Source of the DNA: Przewalskia tangutica
Lineage: Eukaryota; Streptophyta; Magnoliopsida; Solanales; Solanaceae
NCBI GenBank assembly: GCA_029844215.1
Contig: CM056732.1
Span: 21,561,501-21,625,500, forward strand
Length of the DNA stretch: 64,000 nucleotides
Direction: 5' to 3'
Part shown: positions 1-11,782 of the stretch, one piece after another
Position numbering within the stretch: the stretch's first letter is position 1
Layout: each line of letters starts with the position of its first letter
The notes under the pieces: model-generated
Database searches by the model: none
Told to the model about the DNA's origin: nothing
The model's input: only the letters and a program-made list of their open reading frames with translations
Position numbers and translations under genes: made by a program

Positions 1-892
1 TGCATGTAAGGACTATGGTTTGAATGTGAAGGAATTGGTTAAGAAGATATTATGAGCATGTTGTAGCCTAAAAACTACCTTAGAATTTCTAAGTGAATTG
101 TTGTACCTATTGGGGCAGAATTTTACACACCCAAGTTTAGGTGTGTAATCCCCTTGGAATTGTTGGATTGATTGAGCCTTAAATGTGGCAATTGAATGAT
201 AAATTCGGCCTTGAGAAAGGTGGCAAAGTGAGTAGAAACAAAGGAAATGCTGCCCAATTTTCCATAGAATTTAGTGGCTTTGAATTTGGATTATTCTACA
301 TTGAAATTAGAGGTTAATAAACGTATCATGGTTATTTTAGGTTGACATATTACTTGCGGTAGTTTGGACTTAGCAAGTGGATTGATCAACAAGGTATGTG
401 AAGCTTTCCTATCTCTTGGGCATGAATAGATGAAACTATGTAGTACGGTAGACGTACAAGAATTGGTATTCTTACTTGTTTTGAGTATATAATGACTTGT
501 TTCGTTTTAAGAATGTATAAGTCCCTTAGTTAGGGGAAAAGTATGACTTTACTAAAGTATAGAGTTAATATAACAACTTTATGGGAAGTTGGTTTATTAG
601 CTTCATAAAAAGTTAAAGAGAAGAGATTTACTCTAAAGTAAGATAAGTATATGAAGAGGCAAATTGGTTTTAAGGCATCAATTGCCTAAGGGTTTTTATG
701 TATAAAGAAGAGTCACTTTTAAAAGAATTGAAGTATATAGTACTTGGGTTAAATTCCCGGTTTCTCCTTTATTAAAGATATGATTAAGTGCCTTAAGTAA
801 ACTAAAATGAGAGGGTATATGAACAAGACTACTAAGAAATTATAAGTTTTCTTAACTTATTTATGATTATGATATGATGACAGTTTGAGCTA

Positions 893-1147
893 GGGTAAGA
901 GTATATCTGAGGGGCAAGCCCCAAGATCGTTATACCACATTCTCCAGGGTAAGAGTATGTCTGAGGGGCAAGCCCCAAGATCGTCATACCACATTCTTCA
1001 GTGTAAGAGTATATCTGAGGGGCAAGACCCAAGATCGTTATACCAGCTGCTTCAGTGTAAGAGTATATCGAGGAAAGTCCCAGATCGTTATACCATCCGC
1101 CGGGGTAGAGTATATCGAGGGCAAGTCCCAAGATCGTTATACCACAC
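893..1147 (+). repeat. tandem repeat in LTR, about 53 bp x 5
   Basis: Five imperfect units share a core of GTAAGAGTATATCTGAGG, then GCAAGCCCCAAGATCG and TTATACCA. Each unit contains the small dyad GGGGCAAGCCCC. Units 4 and 5 are shorter and have lost bases from the dyad. The same array is at 8652-8895 in the 3' LTR. The open frames across it on both strands are products of the repeat, not genes. Confidence 0.85.
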
Positions 1148-1162
1148 ATTAGTGGATTTGCA

Positions 1163-1310
1163 CCCGTGATGCGAGGAATACCTCATGCGAGTCCTTATGG
1201 GCTTATGTGGGTGAAATAGTCCCGTGCGGTAGTCTGACCTATGCGAGGAATACCTCATGCGGGTCCACATGACTATGCGGGTGAAATAGTCCCGAGGAGT
1301 AGGGTGCTTA
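1163..1310 (+). repeat. second LTR tandem repeat, about 75 bp x 2
   Basis: Two units contain ATGCGAGGAATACCTCATGC followed by GGGTGAAATAGTCCC. The inner GAGGAATACCTC is an imperfect inverted repeat. The counterpart in the 3' LTR is at about 8918-9050, and a related array is in the distant LTR at 61320-61560. Confidence 0.7.
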
Positions 1311-1917
1311 TTGATACTACAGGCGAGTACCTGTTTTGATCCTAAGGCCCTATTTTATGCGTTATTATATATATATACTTGTCACTCTCATTGTTAGTAA
1401 GGCCTGATAAAAGGTATTTTATTGTCTTCCATGACTCACTTACTCTTAGACTTATGATATCATTATTACAGTATTTTCCACTTTACATACTTGGTACATA
1501 TTGTGTCGACCCCTTCCTCGAAGTGCGTTCACGCCGCAGGTAAGGGTAGCGATTGAGGATCCTCGTTCTTAGGATCACTATTCGGTGTCGAAGCTCCATT
1601 CCTCGGAAGCTTGTTTATTATGCGGACATTCCACGATGCTATAGGTATTTTGTACATTCGGGGTATGGCGGGGCCATCCTTGATTGTTATCTTTAAGTGC
1701 GTGGTCACATATATGTTTTGGGCTATAAGAACCGGTTGTACTACTATACTTTGTTTAAGTATGTTTTATGGAAAACTGACTTTATCGGTGGCGATGATGT
1801 TTACCCTTTTTATAAGTTATGTGTTATGTATGTTCCGCTGCTATTCTCTGACATATACCTGACAGGGTACCCCGGTAGGGTACCAGTCGCGGCCCCGGGG
1901 TTGGGTCGTGACAAAAG

Positions 1918-1929
1918 TGGTATCAGAGC
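1918..1929 (+). other. primer-binding site, initiator tRNA-Met
   Basis: TGGTATCAGAGC is the standard plant retroelement primer site, complementary to the 3' end of initiator tRNA-Met. It lies four bases after the LTR end, and minus-strand DNA synthesis would start here. It fixes the 5' LTR boundary and the plus orientation of the element. Confidence 0.95.
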
Positions 1930-2120
1930 AGTTAGTCCTCGGAAAGTGTCCACAGACCGTGTCTAGTAGAGTCTTGATTATCGGTGTGTCGTGCACCACA
2001 TCTATAATCAGGAGGCTGCAGGATATTTAGGATTGGTTTCCATTCTTTCACTCTGAGATCGTGCAATAGAGCTGAGTTATAGGTTGAATCTCCCCTGATG
2101 TTTTCCTTTATGTATCAGTT

Positions 2121-3520
2121 ATGCCTCCACGCAAGGCAACCGCGGCCCAGAAGGGCAAGGCAGCTGAGGGTGCTGCTAGTGGGACGCGGAGAGTCACGAG
2201 GGCACAGGCCCAGTCCTTACCAGAGATGATGTTTAGGGCGGCGAGTTCCACGTCGTCGCCAGCCTCAGCAGAGTTCGGCGTGGCCGCGGCTCTCGAGACC
2301 GCGATGCGGAGCCTCGGTCCCGATCGAGTGCAAATGCAGATTACGAGAGCAATTTGGTTCTTGACGGCATAGTGGCGGCGGCCAAACGAAGCGGCGGCAA
2401 CCCAGAGCCGGTTACTTGATTCGGGATTTCTTGGGTTGTCACCCACCCGAGTTCTATGGTTCGAGATTTGAGGAGGATCCGCAGGAGTTTGTCCGGCGAT
2501 TCTGGACCATGCAGTCCTTAGGGCATCGAGGGTGAGTCATTATACTAGCTTCTTACCGGATTCTGCGATATTGCGTTGAACGGTTTGAGTCATGGGTATT
2601 GTCGAGGGTGAGGATGCTCTTCCGGTGATTGGGAGGAGTTCAGAGGCGTTCCTAGACCACTTCTTGCCTCCTGAGGTGAGGAGAGCCTGCGTAGATAGGT
2701 TCTTGACCTTGAGACAGGACGGGAGGACTATCAGGGAGTACAGCCTGGAGTTCGACTCCTTGGCCAGATATGCGCACACCATAGTAGCTGACATGGCAGA
2801 CAGGGTCCATCGATATGTGATGGGGTTAGACCGTCATATGATTACTGCATGCTTGGGGGTGGCTCTTCAGCCAGGGATGGATATTGCGGAGATGCGAGCA
2901 TACGCACATAGGATTGAGGCGAGAGAGCGAGATCGGCTAGATTTGGGCGGCCAGAGGCGAGGCAGCGAGTTCTCGGGCGATTTTGGCGGCGGCCTCGGCA
3001 GCGAACTAGGTCACATTCCGGCCCGATGAGTGCTCCTTCTCGATTTCCGGCGGGAGGTCGATCGGCGAGGTTATTCGGGAAGCGGTCGGGCTCGGGACTT
3101 GAGTTTCGAGGCGAGGGCCGGCGCTGTCGAGACCACCTACCTCTCGGTGCGTTCGATGCGGTAGGTCTCACGGCGAGTGCGTATGGGTTTGGTAGCGTGT
3201 TACTCTTGTGGCGGCGGGGCCATCGAAGAAGATTGTCCGCCCAGGCGGCGGAGCATTACGATTCAGCCGGCCGAAGTGCATTGCGGGATCTTCATCTTCG
3301 ATGGCTAGACGCCCGGAGGCGAGTACTTATGGGGCGGCAGCGGCGAGAGGTCGTGGTAGGGGTTCGATTCTAGCGGTGCTCGAGCGCATATATGCTATGT
3401 CGGTCAGCGGGACCGGAGGCGTCACGGATGTCGTCAGTACATTATTGGTTTCTTGTTGTGATGTATATGCTTTGATAGATCCAGTTCCACCTTGTCCTAC
3501 ATATCTCCTCATATTGCGGT
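2121..3520 (+). pseudogene. chromovirus gag, broken
   Basis: The frame opens with MPPRKATAAQ at 2121, a usual start for this gag type, and is basic and alanine-rich. It stops at about 2370. A second frame (2592-3029) carries the capsid-type Retrotrans_gag segment, with DRFLTLRQDGRTIREY and YAHRIEARERD. A degraded zinc knuckle is at about 3200-3245 (CYSCGGG with the spacing lost). Gag would form the virus-like particle. At least three frame breaks separate the parts. A diverged gag beginning MPLRKATRTQ is at 57497. Confidence 0.8.
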
Positions 3521-3970
3521 AGAATAGGGATAGAGCCCGAGTCCATAAGACCTTTTGAGGTGGCTACGCGATGGTGATTCGATGGTAGCCGGCGGGTATA
3601 TAAGGCTTGCCCGGTGACTATAGATGGTCGTCGGACTCTAGTGACTTGATAGAGTTGGATATGACAGACTTGATGTGATTATGGGTATGGATTGGCTAGC
3701 GTCTTGCTATGCCAATGTGGACCGAGAGAGGTTAGTTCGGTTCGGTTTCCTGGTGAGCCGGTTATCGAGTGGAAGGGGAATACTGCATCGCCGAGGGGTA
3801 GGTTTATTTCTTACCTCAAGGCTAGGAAGATGGTACAGAAGGGGTATATTTATCATTTGGTTCGGGTATTCGACATCTGGTGAGATACGGACCTTGATCG
3901 ATTCGGTTGTTAGAGAGTTTCGGGCGTATTCCCAGACGAGCTTGGGTATCCTCACGAGAGGAGATTGAGT
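3362..3970 (+). pseudogene. aspartic protease and linker, degraded
   Basis: The frame at 3380-3512 reads ALIDPVPP where the family has a DPGST-like active site, so the catalytic region looks damaged. Downstream, MGMDWLASCYANVD (3681-3722) is the conserved protease C-terminal block of this clade. WKGNTASPRGR and YLKARKMV follow in a shifted frame up to about 3880. The protease would cleave the Gag-Pol precursor; this copy probably cannot. Confidence 0.65.
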
Positions 3971-3971
3971 T

Positions 3972-4754
3972 TTGCATCGATTTGGCGCGGACACTCGACC
4001 GATATCTATTCCGCCATCTGAGGATGGCACTGCCGAGTTGAGGGAATTGAAGGACCAGCTGAAAGATTTGCTGGAGAAAGGCTTTATTAGGCCAAGTGTT
4101 TCTCCTTGGGGGGCGCCAATGTTATTTGTAAAGAAGAAGGATGTGGCTGCGTATGTGTATTGATTCTGACGGTGAACAAGGTAACTATCAAGAACATGTA
4201 TCCCCTCCCCAGGATTGACGATTTGTTTGACCAGTTGCAGGGTGCAAAGTGTTTTTCCAAGATAGACTGCGATGCAGTTTATCATCAGTGCGAGTTAGAG
4301 ATAGATATCCCAAAGATCGCATTCGGGACCGGTATGGGCCTATGAGTTCGGGGTGATGTCTTTCGGGTTGACAACGCCTTGGTTTGTATTCATGGATTTG
4401 ATGAATAGGGTGTTTAGGCCATTCTTGGATATGTTCGTTATAGTGTTTATTGATGATATCTTGGTGTATTCGCGCACAGAGCAGGAGCATACATATCATT
4501 TGAGGACGGTATTGGGAGTCCTCCGAGACCGGCAGTTGTATGCCAAGTTCTCGAAGTGCGAGTTCTGGTTGGCGTCAGTGGCTTTCTTAGGGCATGTTAT
4601 CGGGGCCGACGGTATTCGGGTTGATCTGACTAAGATTGAGGCGATCAGACTTGGCGGACTCCACCACAGCGGAGGTGCGCAACTTTTTGGGCCTTGCAGG
4701 TTATTATCGGAGGTTTGTAGAGAAATTTGCTTCTATTTCAGCACCTTTGACTAA
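3972..4754 (+). pseudogene. chromovirus reverse transcriptase, frameshifted
   Basis: The reading runs through at least three frames: ELKDQLKDLLEKGFIRPS and SPWGAPMLFVKKKD, then YPLPRIDDLFDQL and FSKIDCDAVYHQ, then FIDDILVYSR (the catalytic YxDD-type box, about 4447-4476). FSKCEFWL and FLGHVI follow (thumb region). The domain order is full, but frame changes near 4150, 4345 and 4630 disrupt it. It would copy the RNA genome into DNA within the particle. Confidence 0.88.
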
Positions 4755-5220
4755 GCTGACTCAGAAGGCAGCTATGTTCCGGTGGACGGATACTTGTGAA
4801 GAAAGTTTCCAGTTGCTAAAGGAGAAGTTGACGACCGCCCCAGTTCTTACTCTTCCAGAGGGCTTAGATGGATATGTGGTTTATTGTGACGCGTCAGGTG
4901 TCGGGCTTGGAGTGCGTCTTTGATGCGAAGACGGCAAGGTTATAGCTTATGCATCTCGACAGCTTAGGAAGCATGAGAAGAACTATCCCACACATGACTT
5001 GGAGTTGGCAGCTGTGATTCATGCCTTGAAGATCTGGAGACATTATTTATATGGAGTTCATGTGGACATTTACGGACTCACAAAGTCTCGGTATATCTTC
5101 ACGAGAGGAGTGAACTTGCGGCGAGCGGTGGTTGAAGCTACTTAAGGATTACGATGTTGATATTCTATACCACCCGGGGAAGGCCATGTAGTTGCGGATG
5201 CCCTTAGTCGCGGTCGATGG
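4636..5220 (+). pseudogene. RNase H domain, interrupted
   Basis: The connection segment FLGLAGYYRRFVEKF leads to VYCDASGVGLG (about 4876-4908), where the D is the first RNase H catalytic residue. A stop follows at 4921. The reading continues as VIAYASRQLRKHEKNYPTHD and LELAAVIHALKIWRHYLYG (about 4938-5060), which holds the expected E. The last part (after 5100) is frameshifted. It would degrade the RNA strand of the hybrid. Confidence 0.82.
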
Positions 5221-5227
5221 GTAGTGC

Positions 5228-6246
5228 ATGCGATGTTCACCGGAGAAGAGGGATATGGTCCGAGAGATACATCAGCTAGCGAGCCTTGGGGTTCGTTTGG
5301 TTGATTCCGATAGTGATGGGATTCGGGTTGGAGAGGTTGCCGAGTCTTCCATCGTCGAGGAGGTGAAGAGGCGACAGTATGAGGATCCGATTTTGGTACG
5401 GTACCGAGATGCAGCTCTCCAGGAGGAGAAAAGTCTATTTGAGGTAGCGCCTGATGGGGTGCTAAGATTCGAGGCGGTTGTGTGTTCCGATGTGAGGACT
5501 TCGTCGGCCAAATTGCGGGAGGCACTGCGGTGCTCGTTATTCTATTCATCCGGGTCGACTAAGATGTATCATGACCTCGAATCGTGTATTGGTGGGATGG
5601 CCTAAGCGGGGCGTTGCGGAGTTCGTGGCATGCGGAATTGTCGTGAGTTAAGATTGAGCACGAAGCCACGTGGTACATTGCGAGCTATTGATATTCCGAC
5701 TTGGAAGTGGGAGGTGATAAATATGGATTTTATTACAGGGCTACCTACCACTCAGAGGAAGCATGATTCCATTTGGGTGATTGTCGACAGGCTAACGAAA
5801 TCAGCCCATTTTCTTGGTCGTAACGGCGTTCTCGATTGAGGACTATGCCGATTATATATTAGAGATTGTGAGGCGCACGAGTCGGTGTCGATCATATCAG
5901 ATAGAGAGCCAGTTCTCGGCTAACCGGAGGTCTTTTCGGAAGGATTAGGGACACAGTGAGTCTCGATGCGGCGTTTCATCCTCGAGCCGATGGGCGGGCG
6001 GCGCACTATCCGACCGCGAGGATATCTGCGGGCTTGTGTTATTGATTTGGGGTAGTGGGAGGATCATTTGCCTCTTGTGGAGTTTGCTTACAACAACGGC
6101 TACCATTCCGATTCGGATGGCGCGCTTATGAGGCCTTATACGGGAGGAAGTCACCGTCGCGATAGGCTGGTTCGAGTGGGAGAAGTGCGATTAGTCGGGC
6201 GGACTTAGTTCACAGCGATGGATAAGGTGAAGCTTATCCAGAGCGG
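5228..6246 (+). pseudogene. integrase zinc finger and core, degraded
   Basis: An N-terminal segment (5228-5605) precedes WKWEVINMDFITGLP (5704-5748), which carries the first catalytic D. IWVIVDRLTKSAHF follows. The second D is seen as SDREPV (about 5898-5915) in a shifted frame, and an FHP-ADG-like block is near 5970-5995. Stops and small deletions are dense between 5840 and 6240. Integrase would join the element ends to host DNA; this region is inactive as written. Confidence 0.75.
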
Positions 6247-6771
6247 TTGTTGGCGGCTCGAGTCGGAAAGTCGTATGCAGACCATCGGCGTCGACACTTG
6301 GAATTTGAGATAGATGATTGGGTTTTTCTAAAGGTATCGCCCATGAAGGGCGTGATGAGATTTGGAAAGAAGGGGAAGCTTAGCCCAAGGTATATTGGGC
6401 CGTATCAGATTATCCGTAGGGTAGGCAGGGTTGCCTATGAGTTAGATCTGCCGTCCGATTTGGAGGCGGTACATCCAGTTTTCCATGTGTCCATGTTGCG
6501 GAAATGTATTGGAGATCCATCTAGAGTGCACCCGATTCATGATGTCCAAGTGACTGAGGAGTTATCGTATGAGGAGAGTCCCATAGCGATACTCGATCGA
6601 CAGGTTAGGCGACTTCGGACGAAGGACGTGGCTTCCGTCAAGGTCCTATGGCGGAACGAGAACAGGGAGGAAATGACGTGGGAAGCAGAGGATGACATGA
6701 TGAAGAAGTACCCTCACTTATTTCCTATAGCTCCAGGTAACCCACTTTCCTGCTTGTTAGTTTTGATTTAG
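6247..6771 (+). pseudogene. integrase C-terminus with chromodomain
   Basis: An uninterrupted 174-residue stretch. Its first part has the chromovirus integrase tail: GKLSPRYIGPYQI, VAYELDLPSDL and VHPVFHVSMLRK. After LDRQVRRLRTKDVASVKVLW comes a chromodomain-like WRNENREEMTWEAEDDM ending in KKYPHLF. In this clade the chromodomain is thought to steer insertion to particular chromatin. It lacks an in-frame link to the core, so I call it part of the broken pol. The polypurine tract follows about 125 bp later. Confidence 0.88.
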
Positions 6772-6895
6772 CATTTACGCTTCAGTATGTTGTGGCTCGT
6801 GGAGCTTCTTTATTTGCAAAAGAATAGTCAAGAGGGTCTATGTCGATGTTGTGATTTGAGTAAGCCTAGAAGGAGCATTCGGGACGAATGTTTCT
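6772..6895 (+). other. non-coding tail between pol and polypurine tract
   Basis: A short untranslated stretch between the pol stop and the 3' LTR. The last part, CATTCGGGACGAATGTTTC, is an imperfect inverted repeat (CATTCG/CGAATG). It is kept almost unchanged just before the 3' LTR of the element at 58980-59041, so it may help 3' end function. Confidence 0.6.
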
Positions 6896-6914
6896 AAAGG
6901 GGGGTGGGGGAGAA
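6896..6914 (+). other. polypurine tract
   Basis: A purine run AAAGGGGGGTGGGGGAGAA directly abuts the TGTTATACCCC start of the 3' LTR. It would prime plus-strand DNA synthesis. One T interrupts the run. Confidence 0.9.
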
Positions 6915-7204
6915 TGTTATACCCCGTAGTTCTGACCCTACGTATGAGAGCGTACGAAAGCATGTAAGACTTAAAATTTTCAAAGGATAGGTTGACGGAT
7001 TATTCCGGACGGGTTTTAGTCAATTTTGAGGCGGGTTATGACCTGGTACATTGAGAGTTCTTAAGTGTTTCAAAGGCCTAGGGCATAGTTCGTGGAGTCT
7101 AGATTCCAACGCAACCAACCGTTCGTCGATAGGACGTCGGAGTAGGAAGTTATGAGAGTTACAAGTTCGGTCGTGATCGGACGAAATGTGTTTCGGACAA
7201 AGGT

Positions 7205-7345
7205 AGCGGGGCGCGGCGCGGATGCGAGGCGCGGCGCGGATGCGAGGCAGCGGCGCGAAAGTCTTGGTCGCTGAAGTTGCAGCGCCCGCGCTGAGGCAGC
7301 GGCGCGCGCGAAAGTTCGAGAAGGCTGGAGGAGGTTTATTGCCGC
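7205..7345 (+). repeat. GC-rich dyad block in U3
   Basis: A very GC-rich stretch built from GCGCGGCGCGGATGCGAG and GGCAGCGGCGCG units, ending CCGCGCCGGGCGCC. It begins about 290 bp into the LTR, in otherwise AT-rich sequence. Similar blocks occur at nearly the same LTR offset in unrelated elements here (see findings). The open frames over it are composition artefacts. Confidence 0.75.
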
Positions 7346-8651
7346 GCCGGGCGCCAGGCGGGATTTTTGGGAAAAACTTCGAAAAGTCAGATTTTTCTTT
7401 TAAAAGACCTTGGGAGGGTGACAAGTGTCCCCCCCCCCAGCGGTGTTCTTGCATGCCATCTATTGACCAAGTCTTGAAGACTTGGTCATCTTCCAATTTC
7501 TCTCACTCTCTCTAAAAATCAGCTCCTCCTTCTCTCTACATTTCCAAAGGAAATCCAAGCCTAAGGAAAAATCTGAAAAGTTAAGAACAAAAAAGGAAGC
7601 TTGTGGCTAGCTTGTGGTGGTGTTCTTGGCAAGGAAGCTAGCAAAATATTTGGAATAAATTGGCTAAAGCTTTAAGGTAACATTTCTTCCTTTAGAATTA
7701 GCTTCTAGTGTTGCATGTTAAGAAGGAAGAACTTGTGGTAGTAAATAATGCTCTTAGACTCATTGCATGTAAGGACTATGGTTTGAATGTGAAGGAATTG
7801 GTTAAGAAGATATTATGAGCATGTTGTAGCCTAAAAACTACCTTAGAATTTCTAAGTGAATTGTTGTACCTATTGGGGCAGAATTTTACACACCCAGTTT
7901 AGGTGTGTAATCCTGGAATTGTTGGATTGATTGAGCCTTAAATGTGGCAATTGAATGATAAATTCGGCCTTGAGAAAGGTGGCAAAGTGAGTAGAAACAA
8001 AGGAAATGCTGCCCAATTTTCCATAGAATTTAGTGGCTTTGAATTTGGATTATTCTACATTGAAATTAGAGGTTAATAAACGTATCATGGTTATTTTAGG
8101 TTGACATATTACTTGCGGTAGTTTGGACTTAGCAAGTGGATTGATCAACAAGGTATGTGAAGCTTTCCTATCTCTTGGGCATGAATAGATGAAACTATGT
8201 AGTACGGTAGACGTACAAGAATTGGTATTCTTACTTGTTTTGAGTATATAATGACTTGTTTCGTTTTAAGAATGTATAAGTCCCTTAGTTAGGGGAAAAA
8301 TATGACTTTACTAAAGTATAGAGTTAATATAACAACTTTATGGGAAGTTGGTTTATTAGCTTCATAAAAAGTTAAAGAGAAGAGATTTACTCTAAAGTAA
8401 GATAAGTATATGAAGAGACAAATTGGTTTTAAGGGATCAATTGCCTAAGAGTTTTTATGTATAAAGAAGAGTCACTTTTAAAAGAATTGAAGTATATAGT
8501 ACTTGGGTTAAATTCCCGGTTTCTCCTTTATTAAAGATATGATTAAGTGTCTTAAGTAAACTAAAATGAGAGGGTATATGAACAAGACTACTAAGAAGTT
8601 ATAAGTTTTCTTAACTTATTTATGATTATGATATGATGACAGTTTGAGCTA

Positions 8652-8895
8652 GGGTAAGAGTATATCTGAGGGGCAAGCCCCAAGATCGTTATACCACCTT
8701 CTCCAGGGTAAGAGTATGTGCGAGGGCAAGCCCAAGATCGTCATACCACCTTCTTGATGTAAGAGTATATCGAGGCAAGCCCAGATCGTTATACCACCGT
8801 GATTGTAAGAGTATATCGAGGAAAGTCCCCAAGATCGTTATACCATCCGCCGGGGTAGAGTATATCGAGGTAAGTCCCCAAGATCGTTATACCAC
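8652..8895 (+). repeat. LTR tandem repeat, 3' copy
   Basis: Counterpart of the array at 893-1147, about 50 bp per unit. Here the units have lost more bases around GGCAAGCCC than in the 5' LTR, although the AT-rich flank is nearly identical between the two LTRs. Confidence 0.85.
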
Positions 8896-9884
8896 ATTAG
8901 TGGATTTGCTACCCATGATGCGAGGAATACCTCATGCGAGTCCTTATGGGCTTATGCGGGTGAAATAGTCTCACGCGGGCGGTAGTCTGACTATGCGAGG
9001 AATACCTCAATGCGGGTCGCGGGACTATGCGGGTGAAATAGTCCCAGGAGTAGGGGTGCTTATTGATACTACGGGCGAGGTACCCTGTTTTGATCCTAAG
9101 GCCCCTATTTTATGCAGTATTATATATATATATACTTGTCACTCTCATTGTTAGTAAGGCACAATAAAAGGTATTTTTTTGTCTTCCATGACTCCAGCTT
9201 ACTCTTAGACTTATGATATCATTATTACAGTATTTTCCAGCTTTACATACTTGGTACATATGTGTCGACTCCTTCCTCATGCCTGCGTTAAATGCCGCGG
9301 TAAGTAGCAGATTGAGGATCCTCATTCTAAGGATCACTATTCCGGTGTCAGAAGCTCCATTCCTCCGGAAGCTTGTTTATTGGTACGGACATTCCCTGAT
9401 GCTATAGGTATTTTGTACATTCAGGGGTATGGCGGGGCCTTGTCCACTTGATTGTTATCTTTAAGTGCGTGGTCACATATATGTTTTGGGCTATAAGAAC
9501 CGGTTGTACTACTATACTTTGTTTAAGTATGTTTTATGGAAGCGACTTTATCGGTGGCGGTGATGTTTACCACTTTTATAAGTTATGTGTTATGTATGTT
9601 CATTGCTATTCTCGACATATACGGCAGTACCGGTAAGTACCGATCGCGGCCGGGGTTGGGTCGTGACACCTTTATGTTACACCCCGTAATTCCAGGGCAC
9701 ATAAGTGAGAAAGTAAGTTAGGAAATAAGGGTTGAATGTTGGAAGGAAAGTATATATACAAATTGTAATGTTGGATACTACAAATGTGAAGACGATAGTT
9801 AATATTAGTAGTTGAATTCTTTCCAATGGGGTTATGGACTTAGGATTGTATTATTAATCTTGGCATTGAGAATTATAGGCGACA

Positions 9885-9985
9885 GTGACGGCGCGATGCT
9901 GGCGATGCGCAGATGCCACTTACAAAGCGACCCGCGATGGTGCAGATCTGCGGTGCCCGTTAAGCGATCTGCGGTGCCTATGCGG
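9885..9985 (+). repeat. GC-rich block in solo LTR
   Basis: A block with GGCGCGATGCTGGCGATGCG and GATCTGCGGTGCC repeated, about 210-310 bp into the LTR. It is less GC-rich than the block at 7205 but in a similar place. The short open frames across it are not credible genes. Confidence 0.6.
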
Positions 9986-11605
9986 AATTTTCAATCCGAA
10001 GATATTTTGTGATAAGTGGACTAGTGGGGTTCGTGGGTCCCCTTACACTTGTGCTACATACACCACATTAGGCAAGTCTTAGATCATAAACACCTTAATC
10101 CTTCAAACCCTCATCCCTCTCCCTTGTTCTTCAAGTTTTCGAAATCACTTGGCCAAGTGAAGATGAAGGAAAACTTATTTTCAAAGAGTAAGCCCTCTAC
10201 CTAAGTTCTAAGCCACGTTAACTCTCCAAGAACTTTAAACCACGTATTGACCGAAAAGTGTCTTGAAACCCTAGCCTTGGAAAATGAACTTTTGGAAGGA
10301 AAACATGAAAGGAAGATGGCTATAATCTTGTAGGAGATACGTGCATGTGGTTGTAGCGTGAAGAAGTGGTGTGGAAGTGAAGTGTGAGCCGAAAACCTAA
10401 GGACTACTTTGGCGAAAGTAGAGGTAAAAGTTTTTCCTCTTAATAAGTTATTGGTATATACATGGTGTTATAGTTAATGGATGAACCTGTATTTAGAATG
10501 ATTGGAAGCAAGAATACGCATGTGCTTGTTGTTAGCATGTTGGCCGATTCTTGGCTATTTTTCATTACTTGGATTCGTTGGTTATTGTTGATATTATCGT
10601 CATTACTTGCATGTTAAAATGAAGGAAATATTGTTATTACAAATTGTTATGGTTCATATAAAAATGTTGAAATGTAAGTTGGATCACAAGGAATTGTGAA
10701 AAGGGCTTTAGGGGTGGTGTTGGCCGAAAACTGCCTAAAACTATTGAATATTGTTGTGAGGTTTCAGGGACTGTTTTGTGGTGTAATAATGCTGAAAACT
10801 CAGTTATCATTATGCATGTTTAAGGTGGTAAATCGCTAACATAAGTCCTAAAGGAATAAGGGTATATAAAGGTGTTGTAAGCTTCACATTTTACCCTCAT
10901 TGTCGTAGAAGTATGGACAGTTTTATGAGATGTTTTTATATGGGTTAAGAGGCCAGATTTACATAAGAAATAGGTGTGTGAATCACCTTGGTTGCTGTTT
11001 TGGTTGTGCCCTTAAGTGGTGCTTGGTTATTGATGTATTTGGCCTTATTTATAAGGTGGAAAAGTATGTATAAATATGGGAAGTGCTGCCCGAATTTTTA
11101 TACGAAATGAGAGTCATTATGTAGTATAAGTGTATACTAGTATCATGGAATTGATAGACGTGTTATTGTCATTACAAGTTGAAGTACTACTTGAGACGTA
11201 TTCTAGTTGTCAAGTTGGTATAGCCTATAAGGTATGTGAAACTATCCTTTCTTCTTTGGCATGATTTTTATATGAAATGAATGTACGACGGACGTACATA
11301 GTTTTAAAATCCTAATTCCTAATTGATGTTTTAAGGTGCTACATGATATATAGTGCCTTGGCCTTCCAAATGATGTGTTAAAATGATACATGATATCTAA
11401 TGTCTTGATTTTCCAAAGGGTGGATTTAAAATGAAAGTTCATTATATGTGATTGGTACATGATATGTTGGTACCTTGGTGTTTTATAAAATGTAAGATAT
11501 GATAGTGCCTTGATTTTTCTAAAATGGAAGTTCATTTTAAAGACGATGTTATTGAGAGTCAAAAAATGATTTAAATTGTGCAAGATTGCCCATGATAGTG
11601 ATACG

Positions 11606-11782
11606 TATATTTATTGGGATGGGTTGCACGATCCCCAACACTTATATACATATATTGGGACGGGTTGCACGATCCGCAACACTTATATACATATATTGGG
11701 ACGGGTTGCACGATCCGCAACACTTACATATATTGGGACAGGTTGCACGATCCGCAACATAAATATATATATTGGGCCGAGA
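11606..11782 (+). repeat. tandem repeat, about 45 bp x 4
   Basis: Units of ATATATTGGGACGGGTTGC followed by ACGATCCGCAACACTTATAT. GGTTGCACGATCCGCAACA forms an imperfect inverted repeat (GTTGC/GCAAC). This is the counterpart in position of the tandem arrays in the other long gypsy LTRs. Confidence 0.85.

Larger units (their letters stand above)
1..1913 (+). repeat. 5' LTR of the chromovirus (partial)
   Basis: It matches 7764-9668 from the first base, so the window opens about 850 bp into the LTR. It ends in GTGACA, four bases before the primer-binding site. In the first 880 bp I count about six substitutions and two short indels against the 3' copy. The tandem-repeat and GC-richer parts (893-1330 and 1500-1680) differ far more, mainly by indels. 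No TATA box is recognised in this partial copy. Confidence 0.92.
1..9668 (+). mobile_element. Ty3/gypsy chromovirus, 5' end outside window
   Basis: The order is 5' LTR (partial), initiator tRNA-Met primer site, gag, protease, reverse transcriptase, RNase H, integrase with chromodomain, polypurine tract, 3' LTR. This order (integrase after RNase H) and the chromodomain-like tail define a chromovirus; the long LTRs suggest the Tekay/Del clade (inference). The first 1.9 kb repeats at 7764-9668. The polyprotein is broken by many frame changes, so the copy cannot be autonomous as written. It interrupts the 3' LTR of the Copia element that resumes at 12438. Its left target-site duplication is outside the window. 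Confidence 0.93.
6915..9668 (+). repeat. 3' LTR of the chromovirus (2754 bp)
   Basis: It starts TGTTATACCCCG and ends GTGACA, giving canonical TG...CA ends. It contains a GC-rich dyad block (7205-7345), a strongly conserved AT-rich middle, and tandem repeats at 8652-8895. Related LTRs with the same first bases begin at 9675, 55673 and 59042, and in reverse at 46983. A single C separates its end from the target-site duplication of the next solo LTR. Confidence 0.93.

Noticed and set aside
893..1147. CRISPR-like array of regular repeats
   Set aside because: Units follow each other without unique spacers, decay towards one end, lie inside a plant LTR and recur in the partner LTR.
3707..4285. 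192-residue minus-strand frame
   Set aside because: Antisense to the chromovirus reverse transcriptase; no domain of its own.
9888..9990. Small protein-coding gene over the GC-rich block
   Set aside because: The frames depend on a repeat-rich block and lie inside an LTR with defined ends.
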